This document shows positions 8,761 through 19,100 of a stretch of DNA of 64,000 nucleotides, piece after piece. Location: assembly GCF_020103695.1 (NCBI RefSeq), contig NZ_JAHXBF010000020.1:1-64000 (forward strand), in the 5' to 3' direction. The notes under the pieces are model-generated. The model made no database searches. It worked only from the letters and a program-made list of their open reading frames with translations, and had not been told where the DNA came from. Positions within the stretch are counted from its first letter, which is position 1, and every line of letters begins with the position of its first letter. This DNA comes from Hyalangium versicolor. GTDB lineage: Bacteria; Myxococcota; Myxococcia; Myxococcales; Myxococcaceae. The translations under genes and the position numbers were made by a program.

Positions 8761-11700
8761 ATGAGCCAGGCCAAACCTGCCGAGACGGATGCTGTCCCCG
8801 GTGAGTCCACCCCGTCAGAGACCGCTCCCGCCGCTCCCGCGGTGCCCATCGGAGTCTCTTTTGGCAGGATGGATCCCTCAGGCATCGGGGATGCGTCCAC
8901 GGTACGGCCTTCTCCGCTCCCGGAAGCTCTGCCTCCAGGCCATCTCCTGCCCGTGGTGGATCCCACGCACTACCTCATTGAAGGTGAGATCGCGCACGGC
9001 GGTATCGGCCGCATCCTCCGAGCGAGGGACCTGCGGCTCGGTCGGCCCGTTGCCCTCAAGCAGATGCTGCTGCCGTCTCCGGAGACCGAATCCCGCTTCA
9101 TGACCGAGGCGTTCGTCACCGCGCGGCTGCAGCACCCCGCGATCGTCCCGGTGCACGAGATGGGGCGCTGGCCGGATGGCGAGCTCTTCTATGCGATGAA
9201 GCTCGTCTCCGGACGCTCGCTGGCGGACGTCATCGCCGAGCACCGGACCCTCAAGGAGCGGCTGGCCTTGCTGCCCCACGTGGTGGCGGTGGCTGAGGCC
9301 ATGGCCTACGCGCACTCCGAGCGCATCATCCACCGCGACCTCAAACCGGCCAACATCCTGGTGGGCGCGTTCGGCGAGACGGTGATCATCGACTGGGGCC
9401 TGGCCAAGGATCTCTCTCGCTCGGAGAGCGTCGCGTCCCACGTGGCCCCGCTGCCCGCGGGCAACGCTCCGGACGGAGGACTGACCCGGCTCGGCGCGGT
9501 GATGGGGACGCCCGCGTATATGCCTCCCGAGCAGGCCGCGGGTCAGCCCGTGGACGAGCGCGCCGACGTCTACGCTCTGGGCGCCATCCTCTATCACCTG
9601 CTCGCGGGCTCTCGTCCCTACGCGGGGGATACTTCGGATCAGGTGCTGGCGCAGGTGATGAAGGGCCCACCTCCGCCCCTCTCCAGCCGCCAGGACTACA
9701 TCCCGAGGGACCTGCTGGCCATCGTGAGCAAGGCGATGGCGCGTCAGCCCTCGGAGCGCTACGCCACCGCGCGCGAGATGGCGGAGGACCTGCGGCGCTT
9801 CCAGACGGGGCAGATCGTCGGGGCCTACGAGTACTCGCGCCTGGAGCTGCTGCGCCGCTTCGTGCGGCGCTATCGGGCCGTGGTGACCGTCACGGCCGTG
9901 GCGCTGCTGCTGCTCGCCGCCCTGGGCACCGAGAGCTTCTTCGAGATCCTCTCCCAGCGCGACGCCGCCCGAACCGCCCGAGAGCATGCCCAGGAGCTCT
10001 CCGACAACCTCCTGCTGACGAAGGCGCGGGATACCGTGGAGGAGGCGCCTAATGACGCCCTCGACTCGCTGCGGAGGATCTCCCCCGACTTCAAACAATG
10101 GACCGCGGTGCGCACCGTCGCGGCGGATGCCCAGGCCCACGGTTTCGCCACTGTGCTGTACGGCCACACCCAGCACGTCAACGACATCGCCTTCACGCCC
10201 GACGGCAGGTATCTCGTCTCCGCCAGTGACGATCACACGCTGCGTGTCTGGGACCCCCAGAAGGGCAAGAGCCACCGGCTGCTGCACGAGCACAGCGGGA
10301 CGGACACCGATCTGGACGACGTATGGCGCATCCGGATGCTCCCGCAGAGCCAGGAGTTCATCTCGAGCGGCAAGGATGGCGTCCTGCGCCAGTGGAACCC
10401 CGCCACTGGCCAGGGCCGCATCTTCGCGACGCTGCCTGGGCCCGTGTCGGCGCTCACCGTGGGCTGTCAGGGGCGGTGCCTGCTCGCCGCGACCCAGACG
10501 GAGGATGTGCTCCATCGCTGGGACCTGATCACCGGCCAGTCCTCCACGTTCCATACGGGCATCCAGGGCATCGAGGAGCTGGTGGCCTCACCGCTGGGCT
10601 CCTGGGTCTTCGTGCGAGGCCATGGTGATGCGCCCTCCGCCCTGGGAGAGATGGAGAAGGGCTCCTTCCAGGAGTTGGAGCAGGTCCGGCCCACCGTGGG
10701 AGGCTTCGCCGATGACGGTCGCCTCTTCACCGTGGACACCCGGGGAGAGCTCATCGCCTGGACGCCTGGGACTCCCGAGCGCCGGCTGCTCGCGCGCAAC
10801 CTGGGCATTGGCACCGCGCTCGCCTTCGTGCCGGGAACTCCCTGGGTGGTGATCGGGACCCAGGAGGGAGTGATCCGGCTGCGGAACTCCGCCACGGGCG
10901 AGGCGCGGGAGTTCCGCCAGCACGAAGGCTCCGTCAACAGCCTCGATGTCACCGCGGATGGCCGCTACCTCGCCTCGGCCAGTGTCGACCGCACCTCGGT
11001 TCTCTGGGAAGTCGAGACCGGAGAACCTCGAGTGCTGCGACGGGCCCGACAGCAGGCCCACCTCGTCCAGTTCTCTCCGGATGATCGGCAGTTGGCCGTG
11101 GCCAGCTTCAATGGGCAGGTCCGCCTGTTCTCCATGGACACCAAGCTCCACCGCGTGCTCTCGATGGCGGGGGGGCCTGAAGTCGCCCTGGAGATCTCCT
11201 CCGACGGACGGAGGATGGCCACGCAGACCGAGCATGGAGCGCTCCAACTCCTCGATGTCGCCACGGGGAAGACGCTCGTGGAGGCGTTCAACTTCGCCCC
11301 GAACACGGTGGACTTCTCCCCGGACGGCCAGTGGCTGGCCTCGGGAGGGCTCGATGGCAGGGTGTCTCTGTATGCGTCCGACACTGGCCGCGAGCATTCG
11401 CTCCTGCGAGGACATGAAAAGCCCGTGACGGCGCTGCACTTCTCCCAGGCTGGCGATCGTCTCGCCACGGCGGATGAGAAGGGAGACGTGCGGCTGTGGG
11501 AACTCAGTTCGGGGAAGGGGCACCTGCTCGGAGCACACGGGGCGAAGGTGTGGCAGCTCGCGTTCTCACCGGGCGGCGAGCGCATTGCTTCTGCCGGAGA
11601 TGACGGCACGGTGCGGGTGTGGGACGTGGCCACCGGCGAGGTCCGGGTCCTGTCCGGCCACAAGAGCGCCGTGCGCACCGTGGCCTTCTCGCCGAAGCCC

Positions 11701-12225
11701 ATGAAGGGAGACCTCCTCGTGTCCGGAGGAATGGACCACAGGGTGATCTTCTGGGACCTGGAGACGGGCCAGAATCACACCCAGGAGACGAGCGGCGGGG
11801 GCGTCGTGGAGCTGCGCTACTCGCCTCGGGGCGATGTGGTGGCGAGCCGTGGCCAGAAGGATGGCAGCGTGTGGCTCTGGGATGGACACACCGGAGAGCC
11901 GTACTCCCACGCTGTTCTCGACCACCCGTCCGATGTCCTGGGCATGGCCTTCTCGCTCGATGGGACGCGCCTGGCTTCGGCGAGCCTCGACAAGACCGTG
12001 CGGCTCTGGGACCTGGCCACCGGCGAGTGGCGTGCCCTGCGCGGCCACACCGGGCCGGTGGAGGCTGTGGCCTTCTTCCCCGAGGGAAAGACGCTGGCCT
12101 CCACGGGCCAGGACGGGAGCATCCGCCTCTGGCCGGACGGCCTGCCCTGGGAGCCCGAGGCCCTGCGAGCCTGGCTGAACTCCTTCACGATCGATCAGCC
12201 GCCGCCCTCGCAGTCCTGGGAGTGA
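8761..12225 (+). CDS. Ser/Thr protein kinase with C-terminal WD40 propeller, 1154 aa
   Basis: Residues about 70-350 are a Hanks-type kinase: glycine loop near 79-83, catalytic Lys100 in VALK, HRDLKPAN at 191-198, DWG at 211-213 in place of the usual DFG, and the activation-segment end GTPAYMPPE at 249-257. A single membrane helix follows at about 372-393, so the kinase faces the cytoplasm. From about residue 460 to 1130 there are many WD40 repeats (repeated GH...V...AFSPDG...LASAS.D.TVRLWD), enough for two propellers, presumably outside the membrane as a ligand- or protein-binding sensor. Fusions of this kind are typical of myxobacteria, planctomycetes and cyanobacteria. The gene stands alone, 43 bases after the FkbM gene. 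Confidence 0.92.
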   Translation: MSQAKPAETDAVPGESTPSETAPAAPAVPIGVSFGRMDPSGIGDASTVRPSPLPEALPPGHLLPVVDPTHYLIEGEIAHGGIGRILRARDLRLGRPVALKQMLLPSPETESRFMTEAFVTARLQHPAIVPVHEMGRWPDGELFYAMKLVSGRSLADVIAEHRTLKERLALLPHVVAVAEAMAYAHSERIIHRDLKPANILVGAFGETVIIDWGLAKDLSRSESVASHVAPLPAGNAPDGGLTRLGAVMGTPAYMPPEQAAGQPVDERADVYALGAILYHLLAGSRPYAGDTSDQVLAQVMKGPPPPLSSRQDYIPRDLLAIVSKAMARQPSERYATAREMAEDLRRFQTGQIVGAYEYSRLELLRRFVRRYRAVVTVTAVALLLLAALGTESFFEILSQRDAARTAREHAQELSDNLLLTKARDTVEEAPNDALDSLRRISPDFKQWTAVRTVAADAQAHGFATVLYGHTQHVNDIAFTPDGRYLVSASDDHTLRVWDPQKGKSHRLLHEHSGTDTDLDDVWRIRMLPQSQEFISSGKDGVLRQWNPATGQGRIFATLPGPVSALTVGCQGRCLLAATQTEDVLHRWDLITGQSSTFHTGIQGIEELVASPLGSWVFVRGHGDAPSALGEMEKGSFQELEQVRPTVGGFADDGRLFTVDTRGELIAWTPGTPERRLLARNLGIGTALAFVPGTPWVVIGTQEGVIRLRNSATGEAREFRQHEGSVNSLDVTADGRYLASASVDRTSVLWEVETGEPRVLRRARQQAHLVQFSPDDRQLAVASFNGQVRLFSMDTKLHRVLSMAGGPEVALEISSDGRRMATQTEHGALQLLDVATGKTLVEAFNFAPNTVDFSPDGQWLASGGLDGRVSLYASDTGREHSLLRGHEKPVTALHFSQAGDRLATADEKGDVRLWELSSGKGHLLGAHGAKVWQLAFSPGGERIASAGDDGTVRVWDVATGEVRVLSGHKSAVRTVAFSPKPMKGDLLVSGGMDHRVIFWDLETGQNHTQETSGGGVVELRYSPRGDVVASRGQKDGSVWLWDGHTGEPYSHAVLDHPSDVLGMAFSLDGTRLASASLDKTVRLWDLATGEWRALRGHTGPVEAVAFFPEGKTLASTGQDGSIRLWPDGLPWEPEALRAWLNSFTIDQPPPSQSWE

Positions 12226-12238
12226 CGGATCGAGCCGA

Positions 12239-12260
12239 GGCGGACGCATGAGCGCCCGCC
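12239..12260. terminator. hairpin terminator between convergent kinase and chitinase genes
   Basis: Nine-base arms at 12239-12247 and 12252-12260 pair with one mismatch around a 4-base loop. The position, between two converging stop codons, fits a bidirectional terminator. Confidence 0.5.
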
Positions 12261-12275
12261 CCGAGCCAGCGGCCG

Positions 12276-13697
12276 TTACAGCTTGACGAGCTCGAACCCG
12301 TCGAACGCGGCCCAGTTGCCGGCGTTGGCGTTGCTGTACACGCCCACCTCGATATTACCGTTGGTGACCGTGACGCTGTTGATCGTGTACTTCGTCCAGC
12401 CCGTCACGGCGCCAGAGCCCACGTCCACCGCTACCTCCGCGGCGCCATGGTTCTTCACATACAGGCGCAGCGTGGGCTGGCCGCCGCTGGAGCGGATCCA
12501 CACGCTGGCGCGGTACGTCCCGTTGGCCACGGCCTTCGACTGGCCGGTGATCTGCTGGTAGGCCGACGAGGCCCAGTGGGTGAGCTTGTAGCTGCCCGTG
12601 TACGGAGTGTCCGTGTCCACCTTGTGGGCCAGCACGCCGCTGTGCCACTCGGCATTCCAGCTGGACAGGCTGCCGCTCTCGAAGTCGGCGTTGTCGAGCA
12701 GGTTCGTCGTGCCGCCACCGCTCTGCAGCGACTGGGCGATCGCGCTCAGCAGCGAGGCGCTGCCGGTGGCGTCATCGGAAATGTCCCAGATCATCACGCC
12801 GCCGCCGCGCTGCAGCGCCAGCTGGGACTTGGCCTGGATGGTGGCGATGCCGTTGTAATAGACGTCGCCCACGATGTCCTTGTAGGGCGCTTGCGAGTCC
12901 CGGGCGACCAGGGCGGCATAGCCCACGTACGCGCTGGGCGAGCGGCCATAGAACGGAACGCCCAGCACCGCCTTGCTCTTGGGCAGCCCGCGCCCCAGCC
13001 AGTAATCCAGCGACTGGACGGCATAGTTGTACGTCGAGTGCGGATAGCCGCCGTCGTAGGCCATGATGTTGAGCCAGTCGACGTCCGCGAAGGTGCCGAC
13101 GGGGACGCCCCCACCCGTGGAGCCACTGGCCACCACGGCCGCGGTGAGCAGCTTGCCCCGGCTGTGGAGCGCGGTGCCCAGCTCCTTCATCAGCGCCGCG
13201 AAGTTCTGCGACGAAGTCCCCGGATCCGGGTACTCCCAGTCGATGTCCACGCCGTCCAGCCCCGCCTGGTTCACGTAGTTCACCAGGTTGTTGATGAACG
13301 TCGTGCGCGTGCTGGCGTTGGCGGACAGCTGCTCGAAGCCGGAGTCATTCCCGTCGTTCCAACCGCCGACAGCAATGGACACCTTCACGCCGCGCGAGTG
13401 CGCCGTCTGCACCAGCGACAGCAGCCGGCTGTCGCTGCTGCTCGGACCGGTGAGGCCGCCCTGCGCGGTGGGCACCACGAAGGCGTAGTTGATGTGCGTG
13501 AGCTTGTCGTACTGGATGGCGCTCACGGTGCCATTCCACGTGGGGAAATACCCAATCACCCGCGTGGCGAGCGCGGACTGCGGTTGCGTTCCCACCGGCT
13601 CCTCGCTGGGGGACTCTGGGGCTCCAGAGCAGGCCGCCAGCGAGGTGAGAAGGGCAATCAGCGACAGGGGTCGGAAGGACGATCGGATGTGCGGCAC
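12276..13697 (-). CDS. GH18 chitinase lipoprotein with C-terminal carbohydrate-binding-like module, 473 aa
   Basis: A lipoprotein signal peptide ends at LAAC (Cys23). The glycoside hydrolase family 18 barrel follows: SxGG-like strand IAVGGW, then the catalytic DGVDIDWE at 148-155 with Glu155 as acid/base, and YDG/W motifs later. This family hydrolyses beta-1,4-GlcNAc polymers by substrate-assisted catalysis. The last 140 residues begin LLDNADFESG and form a jelly-roll, carbohydrate-binding-like module. The GTG at 13697 is chosen because it has AGGAGG close upstream and starts the signal peptide; an in-frame upstream start at 13802 would put 35 polar residues ahead of it. A surface lipoprotein chitinase fits predation or fungal cell-wall degradation. 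Confidence 0.93.
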   Translation of the reverse strand: MPHIRSSFRPLSLIALLTSLAACSGAPESPSEEPVGTQPQSALATRVIGYFPTWNGTVSAIQYDKLTHINYAFVVPTAQGGLTGPSSSDSRLLSLVQTAHSRGVKVSIAVGGWNDGNDSGFEQLSANASTRTTFINNLVNYVNQAGLDGVDIDWEYPDPGTSSQNFAALMKELGTALHSRGKLLTAAVVASGSTGGGVPVGTFADVDWLNIMAYDGGYPHSTYNYAVQSLDYWLGRGLPKSKAVLGVPFYGRSPSAYVGYAALVARDSQAPYKDIVGDVYYNGIATIQAKSQLALQRGGGVMIWDISDDATGSASLLSAIAQSLQSGGGTTNLLDNADFESGSLSSWNAEWHSGVLAHKVDTDTPYTGSYKLTHWASSAYQQITGQSKAVANGTYRASVWIRSSGGQPTLRLYVKNHGAAEVAVDVGSGAVTGWTKYTINSVTVTNGNIEVGVYSNANAGNWAAFDGFELVKL

Positions 13698-13806
13698 AGC
13701 TCCTCCTGTGTTGGAAAGGAGTCGCTGTTTACACTGGATTTCCCTTGATTTGGGATAATTAATGGTTAATCTTGAATCCCAGGTCTGTCGGCGGACGGAC
13801 ACGGAG

Positions 13807-14235
13807 TCAGGGCATTTCCACCAGCATCCAATATTTATTGAGGGCCAGCATCAGGTCCACGAAGGAGGAGAAGGTGACGGGTTTGAGTAAATAGCCCGCC
13901 ACGTTGAGCTGGAAGCTCTCCATCCGGTCCTTGTCGTCGTTGGAGGTGGTGAGCACCACCACGGGGCTGGCGCGCAGCGCGGGATCGGCTCGCAGGACTC
14001 GCAGGAACTCGATGCCATTCATCTTCGGCATGTTGATGTCCAGGAGGATGAGCCGGTTCTGCGCGGGCACCGCGCCGCTGCGCAGCATCTCCAGCGCCTC
14101 GACGCCATTGCCCGCGACGTAGAGCGGATTGCTGATGTTGTTCTTCTTGAACGACCGTTGGACGTTCATCACGTCCACCTCGTCGTCCTCCACGAGCAGG
14201 ATGTTCAACGTTCGCATGTGTGAGACTCCAGTCAT
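13807..14235 (-). CDS. single-domain response regulator (CheY/Rcp1-like), 142 aa
   Basis: A stand-alone receiver domain: the acidic pair in LVEDDEVD, the phosphoacceptor Asp in LILLDINMP, the conserved Thr/Ser in VVVLTTS and the Lys in LLKPV. No output domain is present, so it signals through protein contact. Its ATG overlaps the TGA of the upstream histidine kinase gene (ATGA at 14232-14235), so the pair is translationally coupled and the kinase is the likely phosphodonor. An internal ATG at 14217 is an alternative start. This kind of regulator often partners with PAS or phytochrome kinases. Confidence 0.92.
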   Translation of the reverse strand: MTGVSHMRTLNILLVEDDEVDVMNVQRSFKKNNISNPLYVAGNGVEALEMLRSGAVPAQNRLILLDINMPKMNGIEFLRVLRADPALRASPVVVLTTSNDDKDRMESFQLNVAGYLLKPVTFSSFVDLMLALNKYWMLVEMP

Positions 14236-16085
14236 TTCTTGGCGGGGACCTTGGGCCAGGTGAAGAAGAAGGTGGCCCCCTGACCCACGGCGGACTCCAA
14301 CCGGACGGAGCCTCCGCGTGCCTCCACGATCTTCTTGACGACCGACAGGCCGATGCCTGTTCCCTCTACCTCATCCCGGGCCCGGAGCGTCTGGAAGATG
14401 CCCCAGATGCGCTCGTGGTACTCGGGCGCGATGCCCGGGCCGTTGTCGGAGATGGCGAACTCATAGGTCTCGCCCACCTCGGAGCAGCGCACCTGGATGA
14501 GCACATCCTTGCGCAGGGCGTGCTTGAGCGCGTTGTTCATGAGGTTGAGGAAGACCTGCTGCAGGGGCACGCGCTCGGAGACCAGGTGGGGCATGTGGCC
14601 CTGCACGTGGATGGCGGCCGGAGACGCGGGCGAGAGCAGCTCGATGGTCTCGTTCAGGAGCGCGCCCACGTCCACGTTCTCGGGCTGGCTCTGCACGCGG
14701 CCCGCGCGGCTGTAGGCGAGGATGCCGTTGATGAGCGCCTCCATGCGGTGGACGCGCCCCGTGAGCAGCTTCATCTGCCCCTGCGTCTCCTCCGTCATGA
14801 TCTCCTTCAGGTCATCGCCGATCCACTGCGCCAGGTTGGCGATGCCGCGCAGGGGCGCCTTGAGATCATGGCTGGCTACGTAGGCGAACTGATCCAGCTC
14901 CCGGTTGCTGCGCTCGAGCGCGGCGATGAGCCGATCGCGCTCTGCCTCGGCGCGCTTGCGCTGCGAGATGTCCATGATCACGATGACGACGCCCAGCTTC
15001 TGGCCCACCGGCGAGCGCACGGGCGCCGTGCATGCCAGCCAGGTGGACACCTCGTCGGAGGCCCGTGACGTGCCGGTGCTCTCGAAGGTGACGGTTTCTC
15101 CCGTGTCGAGCACCCGGCGGAAGAGATCTTCCGGATGGGGATCCAGCTTGGGGAAGAGCTCGCGGGGCGTGTGCCCGATGTGGCCCTCCACCGACAGGCC
15201 ATTCATCTCCGCCAGGGAGCGGTTGATGCGCAGGTAGCGCAGCTGTTCGTCGAAGAGCGCCATGCCCGCGGGGACGGCATCGAAGAAGGTATCGAGCGCC
15301 GCGCGCACCTGCTCCGCATTGCGCCGCTCCGCGTCCGCCTGCTCGACGGCGAGCCGCAGTTCCTGGATGTCCATGCTGCAGCCCAGCCAGGAGACGATGT
15401 TCCCCTCGGCATCTCGCAGCGGGTAGCCTCGGACCTTGTGCCAGAGCCAGGCTCCATCATGACGGTGGTAACGGCACTCCATCTCGTAGGGCTTGCCGGA
15501 GCTCACGCTCTGGGTCCAGAGCTGTACCAGGCTGGGGCGATCCTCTGGATGGATGACCTCGTGCCACGAATTGCCCGCCTCCTCGGTCGGCGATTTACCC
15601 GTGAACTCGTACCAGTGGCGATTGAGGAACTGCGGCACGCCGTCCGCCCGGGTGACCCAGAAGATCATCGGCAGGTTGTCGAACAGCGAATGGAACCGGG
15701 CGACCTTGGTCTCGAGCTGCCGTATCCGCTCCTCCGGCACCTGCTCCTGCGTGAGCGCCATGAGGGTCACGGCCACGCGAGGAGCGCTGCCCTCCCGAGT
15801 CAGGAGCGGCTGGGCACTGACTCGCAGGAAGGCCTCTCCCACCGCGAGGTGCTGTGAGGCTCCTCTGCCTGTCTCCTGGGCCTTCCGGACCAGGGGCAGC
15901 GCGGGGCTCTCCGAGGAGAAGGGGAGCTCCTCATACGTGCGGCCGAGAAGCTTCTCGGGATTCTCCTTCAGCAACTGGGCGAACTCGGCGCTGCATTCGG
16001 TCAGCCGACCCGAGGAATCGAAGATTGCCATTCCCTCTCGCGCGGGCAGGACGGTGAGGGGCGAGTGCGCTGCCGGAAGAGTCAT
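14232..16085 (-). CDS. PAS-domain sensor histidine kinase, 617 aa
   Basis: Soluble kinase without membrane segments. Three PAS-type sensor units are visible at about residues 12-125, 145-265 and 285-400; the second has a clear PAS/PAC fold with the FLNRHWYEFTG and WLGCSMDI segments. The dimerisation domain has the H-box YVASHDLKAPLRG, whose His is the phosphorylation site. The ATPase domain carries the N box (NLMNNALKHA), DNGPGI and GTGIGL. It is the first gene of a two-gene unit with the receiver protein downstream. The ligand is not evident; PAS units may sense redox, small molecules or membrane state. Confidence 0.92.
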   Translation of the reverse strand: MTLPAAHSPLTVLPAREGMAIFDSSGRLTECSAEFAQLLKENPEKLLGRTYEELPFSSESPALPLVRKAQETGRGASQHLAVGEAFLRVSAQPLLTREGSAPRVAVTLMALTQEQVPEERIRQLETKVARFHSLFDNLPMIFWVTRADGVPQFLNRHWYEFTGKSPTEEAGNSWHEVIHPEDRPSLVQLWTQSVSSGKPYEMECRYHRHDGAWLWHKVRGYPLRDAEGNIVSWLGCSMDIQELRLAVEQADAERRNAEQVRAALDTFFDAVPAGMALFDEQLRYLRINRSLAEMNGLSVEGHIGHTPRELFPKLDPHPEDLFRRVLDTGETVTFESTGTSRASDEVSTWLACTAPVRSPVGQKLGVVIVIMDISQRKRAEAERDRLIAALERSNRELDQFAYVASHDLKAPLRGIANLAQWIGDDLKEIMTEETQGQMKLLTGRVHRMEALINGILAYSRAGRVQSQPENVDVGALLNETIELLSPASPAAIHVQGHMPHLVSERVPLQQVFLNLMNNALKHALRKDVLIQVRCSEVGETYEFAISDNGPGIAPEYHERIWGIFQTLRARDEVEGTGIGLSVVKKIVEARGGSVRLESAVGQGATFFFTWPKVPAKK

Positions 16086-16159
16086 GCGCGGGGACCTTAT
16101 TACATTCAGGTCCCGCCCGCCTTTTCTCGGTGTATCACTCCGCGCTGATCAGGAAAGAC

Positions 16160-19100
16160 TCAGACGTTGCTCGAATCTGAGTGAAATCCTTCAGCCACGT
16201 TCTGCTCCCTTGCTGTGCGTGCAAGCTCTCTCTCCGTTGCCGCGAGGTGTTGTCGCACGCGCAGGCCCACCGTCGTGACATGGGGGGGCTCTATCATCGT
16301 GAAGTGGTCTCCGGGGACGTTGTGCATGGAGAACACGCCTTCCGTGAGATCCATCCACCACCGCTCTCCGTGGGCGTCCAGCACGCCATTCCGTTCCCTG
16401 GCACGGATGTAGACGAGCGGGAGGGCGCTGCGCGCTGGCACATAGGTGGCCAGGGCATGGGCATGCACCCTGAGGAGTTCCCGAAAGGGCGAGTCTTTCG
16501 CGACTGCAGTGGCGAAACCCTGCCAGGCCGAGGGAGCGCGTTCGCGGAACGGAGCCATCAGGCGCAGCAGCTCCTCGGGCTGTTCCACCTGGAGCTGGCT
16601 CAGCGGCAGCGGCGGGGTGTCCAGGAGCAGCACGGCGGAAACTTCCTGGCCTCGCTGAAGCAACTGGCGGGCCATCTCGTAGGCCACGGCGCCTCCGGAG
16701 GAGTGCCCGCCCAGTTGGAAGGGCCCCTGTGGCTGGCGTTCCAGGAGTTCCGCGACGTAGTGCGCCGCAATGGTGGGGACATCGGGATGGATGGATTCTC
16801 CTGGCTCCATGCCCGAGGCCCGGAAGGCATACACTGGATGCTGAGAGCCCAGTTGTCGCGCCAGCCCCATGTACGAGTAGACAGTGCCGCCAATGGCTTG
16901 GACCAGGTAGAGTGGAGGGACCTCTGGAGTCCCTGTCTGAAGGCAGACGAGCAGACGCCCAGGGGGCGCGGCCCGCACTTCGGGCATCGAACCAGAGGCT
17001 GGCGCCGCTTGTCGGATCGCCGCCAGCAACTGGATGAAGCGGGGGTTCTCGACCAAGATGTGAACAGGGAGCGCGACGCCGAGCCGCGCCTTCACCCGGG
17101 TGCGAAGCTGCAAGGCAATGAGCGAGGATCCACCGGCATCAAAGAAGTGATCATCCGGGCGGATCGAAGGCACTCCCAGCACCTCACGCCAGATCTCCGA
17201 CACGGCCTGCTCGAGCGCCTCCCGGCTGGCGGAGGGGGCTTCCCGAATGGGCAGGGGAGGCGGCTGGAGGTTCGAGGGCTCCGGGGGGCTCACTCGCCGT
17301 GAACCCCGTGTCGTGGAGGTGGCCTCGAGGACATACTCGCGTCGCTCGAACGGGTAGGTCGGTAGGGGCACTCGCTTCCGCCGCTCCTGGCGGGAGAAGG
17401 CGGCCCAGTCGATCTCGCCTCCCACGCACCAGAGCTTTCCGACCGCACCCAGCAGGGACTCGAGATCCCCGCGGCCCGAGCCGGACGTGGACAAGGTGCT
17501 CGTCACCAGACGGGCCTTGCCCACCCCGGGGTGGAGGCGCGCCAGCGAGGACAGCACCCTGCCAGGCCCTACCTCGATGAGCACGGGGGACGGCAGCGCC
17601 AGCAGGGCCGAGAGCCCGTCGGCGAACCGCACCGTTCCGCGCAGGTGGCGGGCCCAATAGGAGGGATCGAGCGCATCCGCCTCGCTCATCCAGGTGCCCG
17701 TGAGGTTGGAGACCAGGGGGAGGCGGGGCGCCTGGAGCTTCATCGATGCCGCGCGCTCGGTGAGGCGAGGCGCGAAGGGTTCCACCAGCGGCGAGTGGGA
17801 GGCGCCCGACAGCCACAGCCGCTGGGGCTCGATCCCTCCGGCACGGAGCTTCGCGTCCAGCCGATCGATCTCCTCGATGCGGCCGGCGACCACGCAGTTC
17901 TCGGGGCCATTGACGGCCGCGACCGAGACGCCCTGGGCCCATCGGCCTGTGAGCGCCCCTTCCGGCAGCGGCACGCTCAACATGGCGGACTCGGGCATCG
18001 CATCACACAGCCGCCCGCGCAGCGCCACGAGTGTCACGGCATCCTCGAGCGAGAGCACTCCCGCGAGCGTGGCGGCGGCGTATTCGCCCAGGCTGTGCCC
18101 GGTCAGCGCGGAGGGACGCAGGCCCCAGGAGAGCAGGAGCTGCGCCAGCGCGTACTCGGTGGAGAAGATGGAGGCCATGTTGAGCGAGGGACGCAGCAGC
18201 CGGGCCGTGGCCTCGGCGCGGCCGGCTTCCTCGGCGAACAGCAACGAGCGGAGATCGCAGTCCATCTCCCGGGCGAAGAGCCCGGCGCACTGGTCGAGCG
18301 CCTCCTTGTAGACGGGCTCGCCCTGATAGAGCTCTCGCCCCATTCCCACCTGCTGGGTGCCCCCGCCCGGGAACATGAAGACCACCTGGGGCGGCTGCGG
18401 CTGGACGACGCCGTCGAAGACCTTCGAGCTGTCGCGAGAGGCCAGCGTGGAGACAGCAGCCTCGCGCTCCTGGCAGATCACCACCCGGCGGTGTTCGAAG
18501 GTGGCTCGGCCCTGCTGGAGGGTGAACGCCACATCCGCCAGGGGCAGCTCCGGCCGTTGCCGCAGGTGCTCGCCGAGCCTATCGGTAGCTGCTTCGAGCG
18601 CCGTGGAGGTGCGGGCGGACAACGGCAGCAACTGCCAGGGGCGCGAAGGACCAGAGGGCACACGCGCCGGCGCCTCTTCGAGGATGGCGTGGGCGTTGGT
18701 TCCTCCGATGCCAAACGCGCTCACGGCGGCACGGCGTGGGCGTTCGCCCCTCGGCCACGGGAGCGGCTGCGCGTTCACGAAGAAGGGACTGTCCTCGAGA
18801 CCGAGCTCGGGATTGGCGCGCTGGAAGTGCAGCGTGGCGGGGATGAGCTCGTTCTCCAGGGAGAGGGCTACCTTGATCAGGCCCGTGACTCCTGCCGCCG
18901 CGTCCAGGTGTCCCAGGTTGCTCTTGAGCGAGCCGAGCGCACAGGACTGCCTGGCGACCGAGGCCTGGCGGAACGCCTTCGTGAGGGCGGCGACTTCGAT
19001 GGGATCTCCCAGCGGGGTGGCCGTTCCGTGCGCTTCGACGTAGCTCAGGGTTTCCGGGCTCACTCCCGCCTCGGCCTGGGCCTTGAGGAGGGCTTCCACC

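Noticed and set aside
12447..13748. 433-codon open frame on the plus strand
   Set aside because: Shadow of the GH18 chitinase gene, whose catalytic motif is clear on the other strand.
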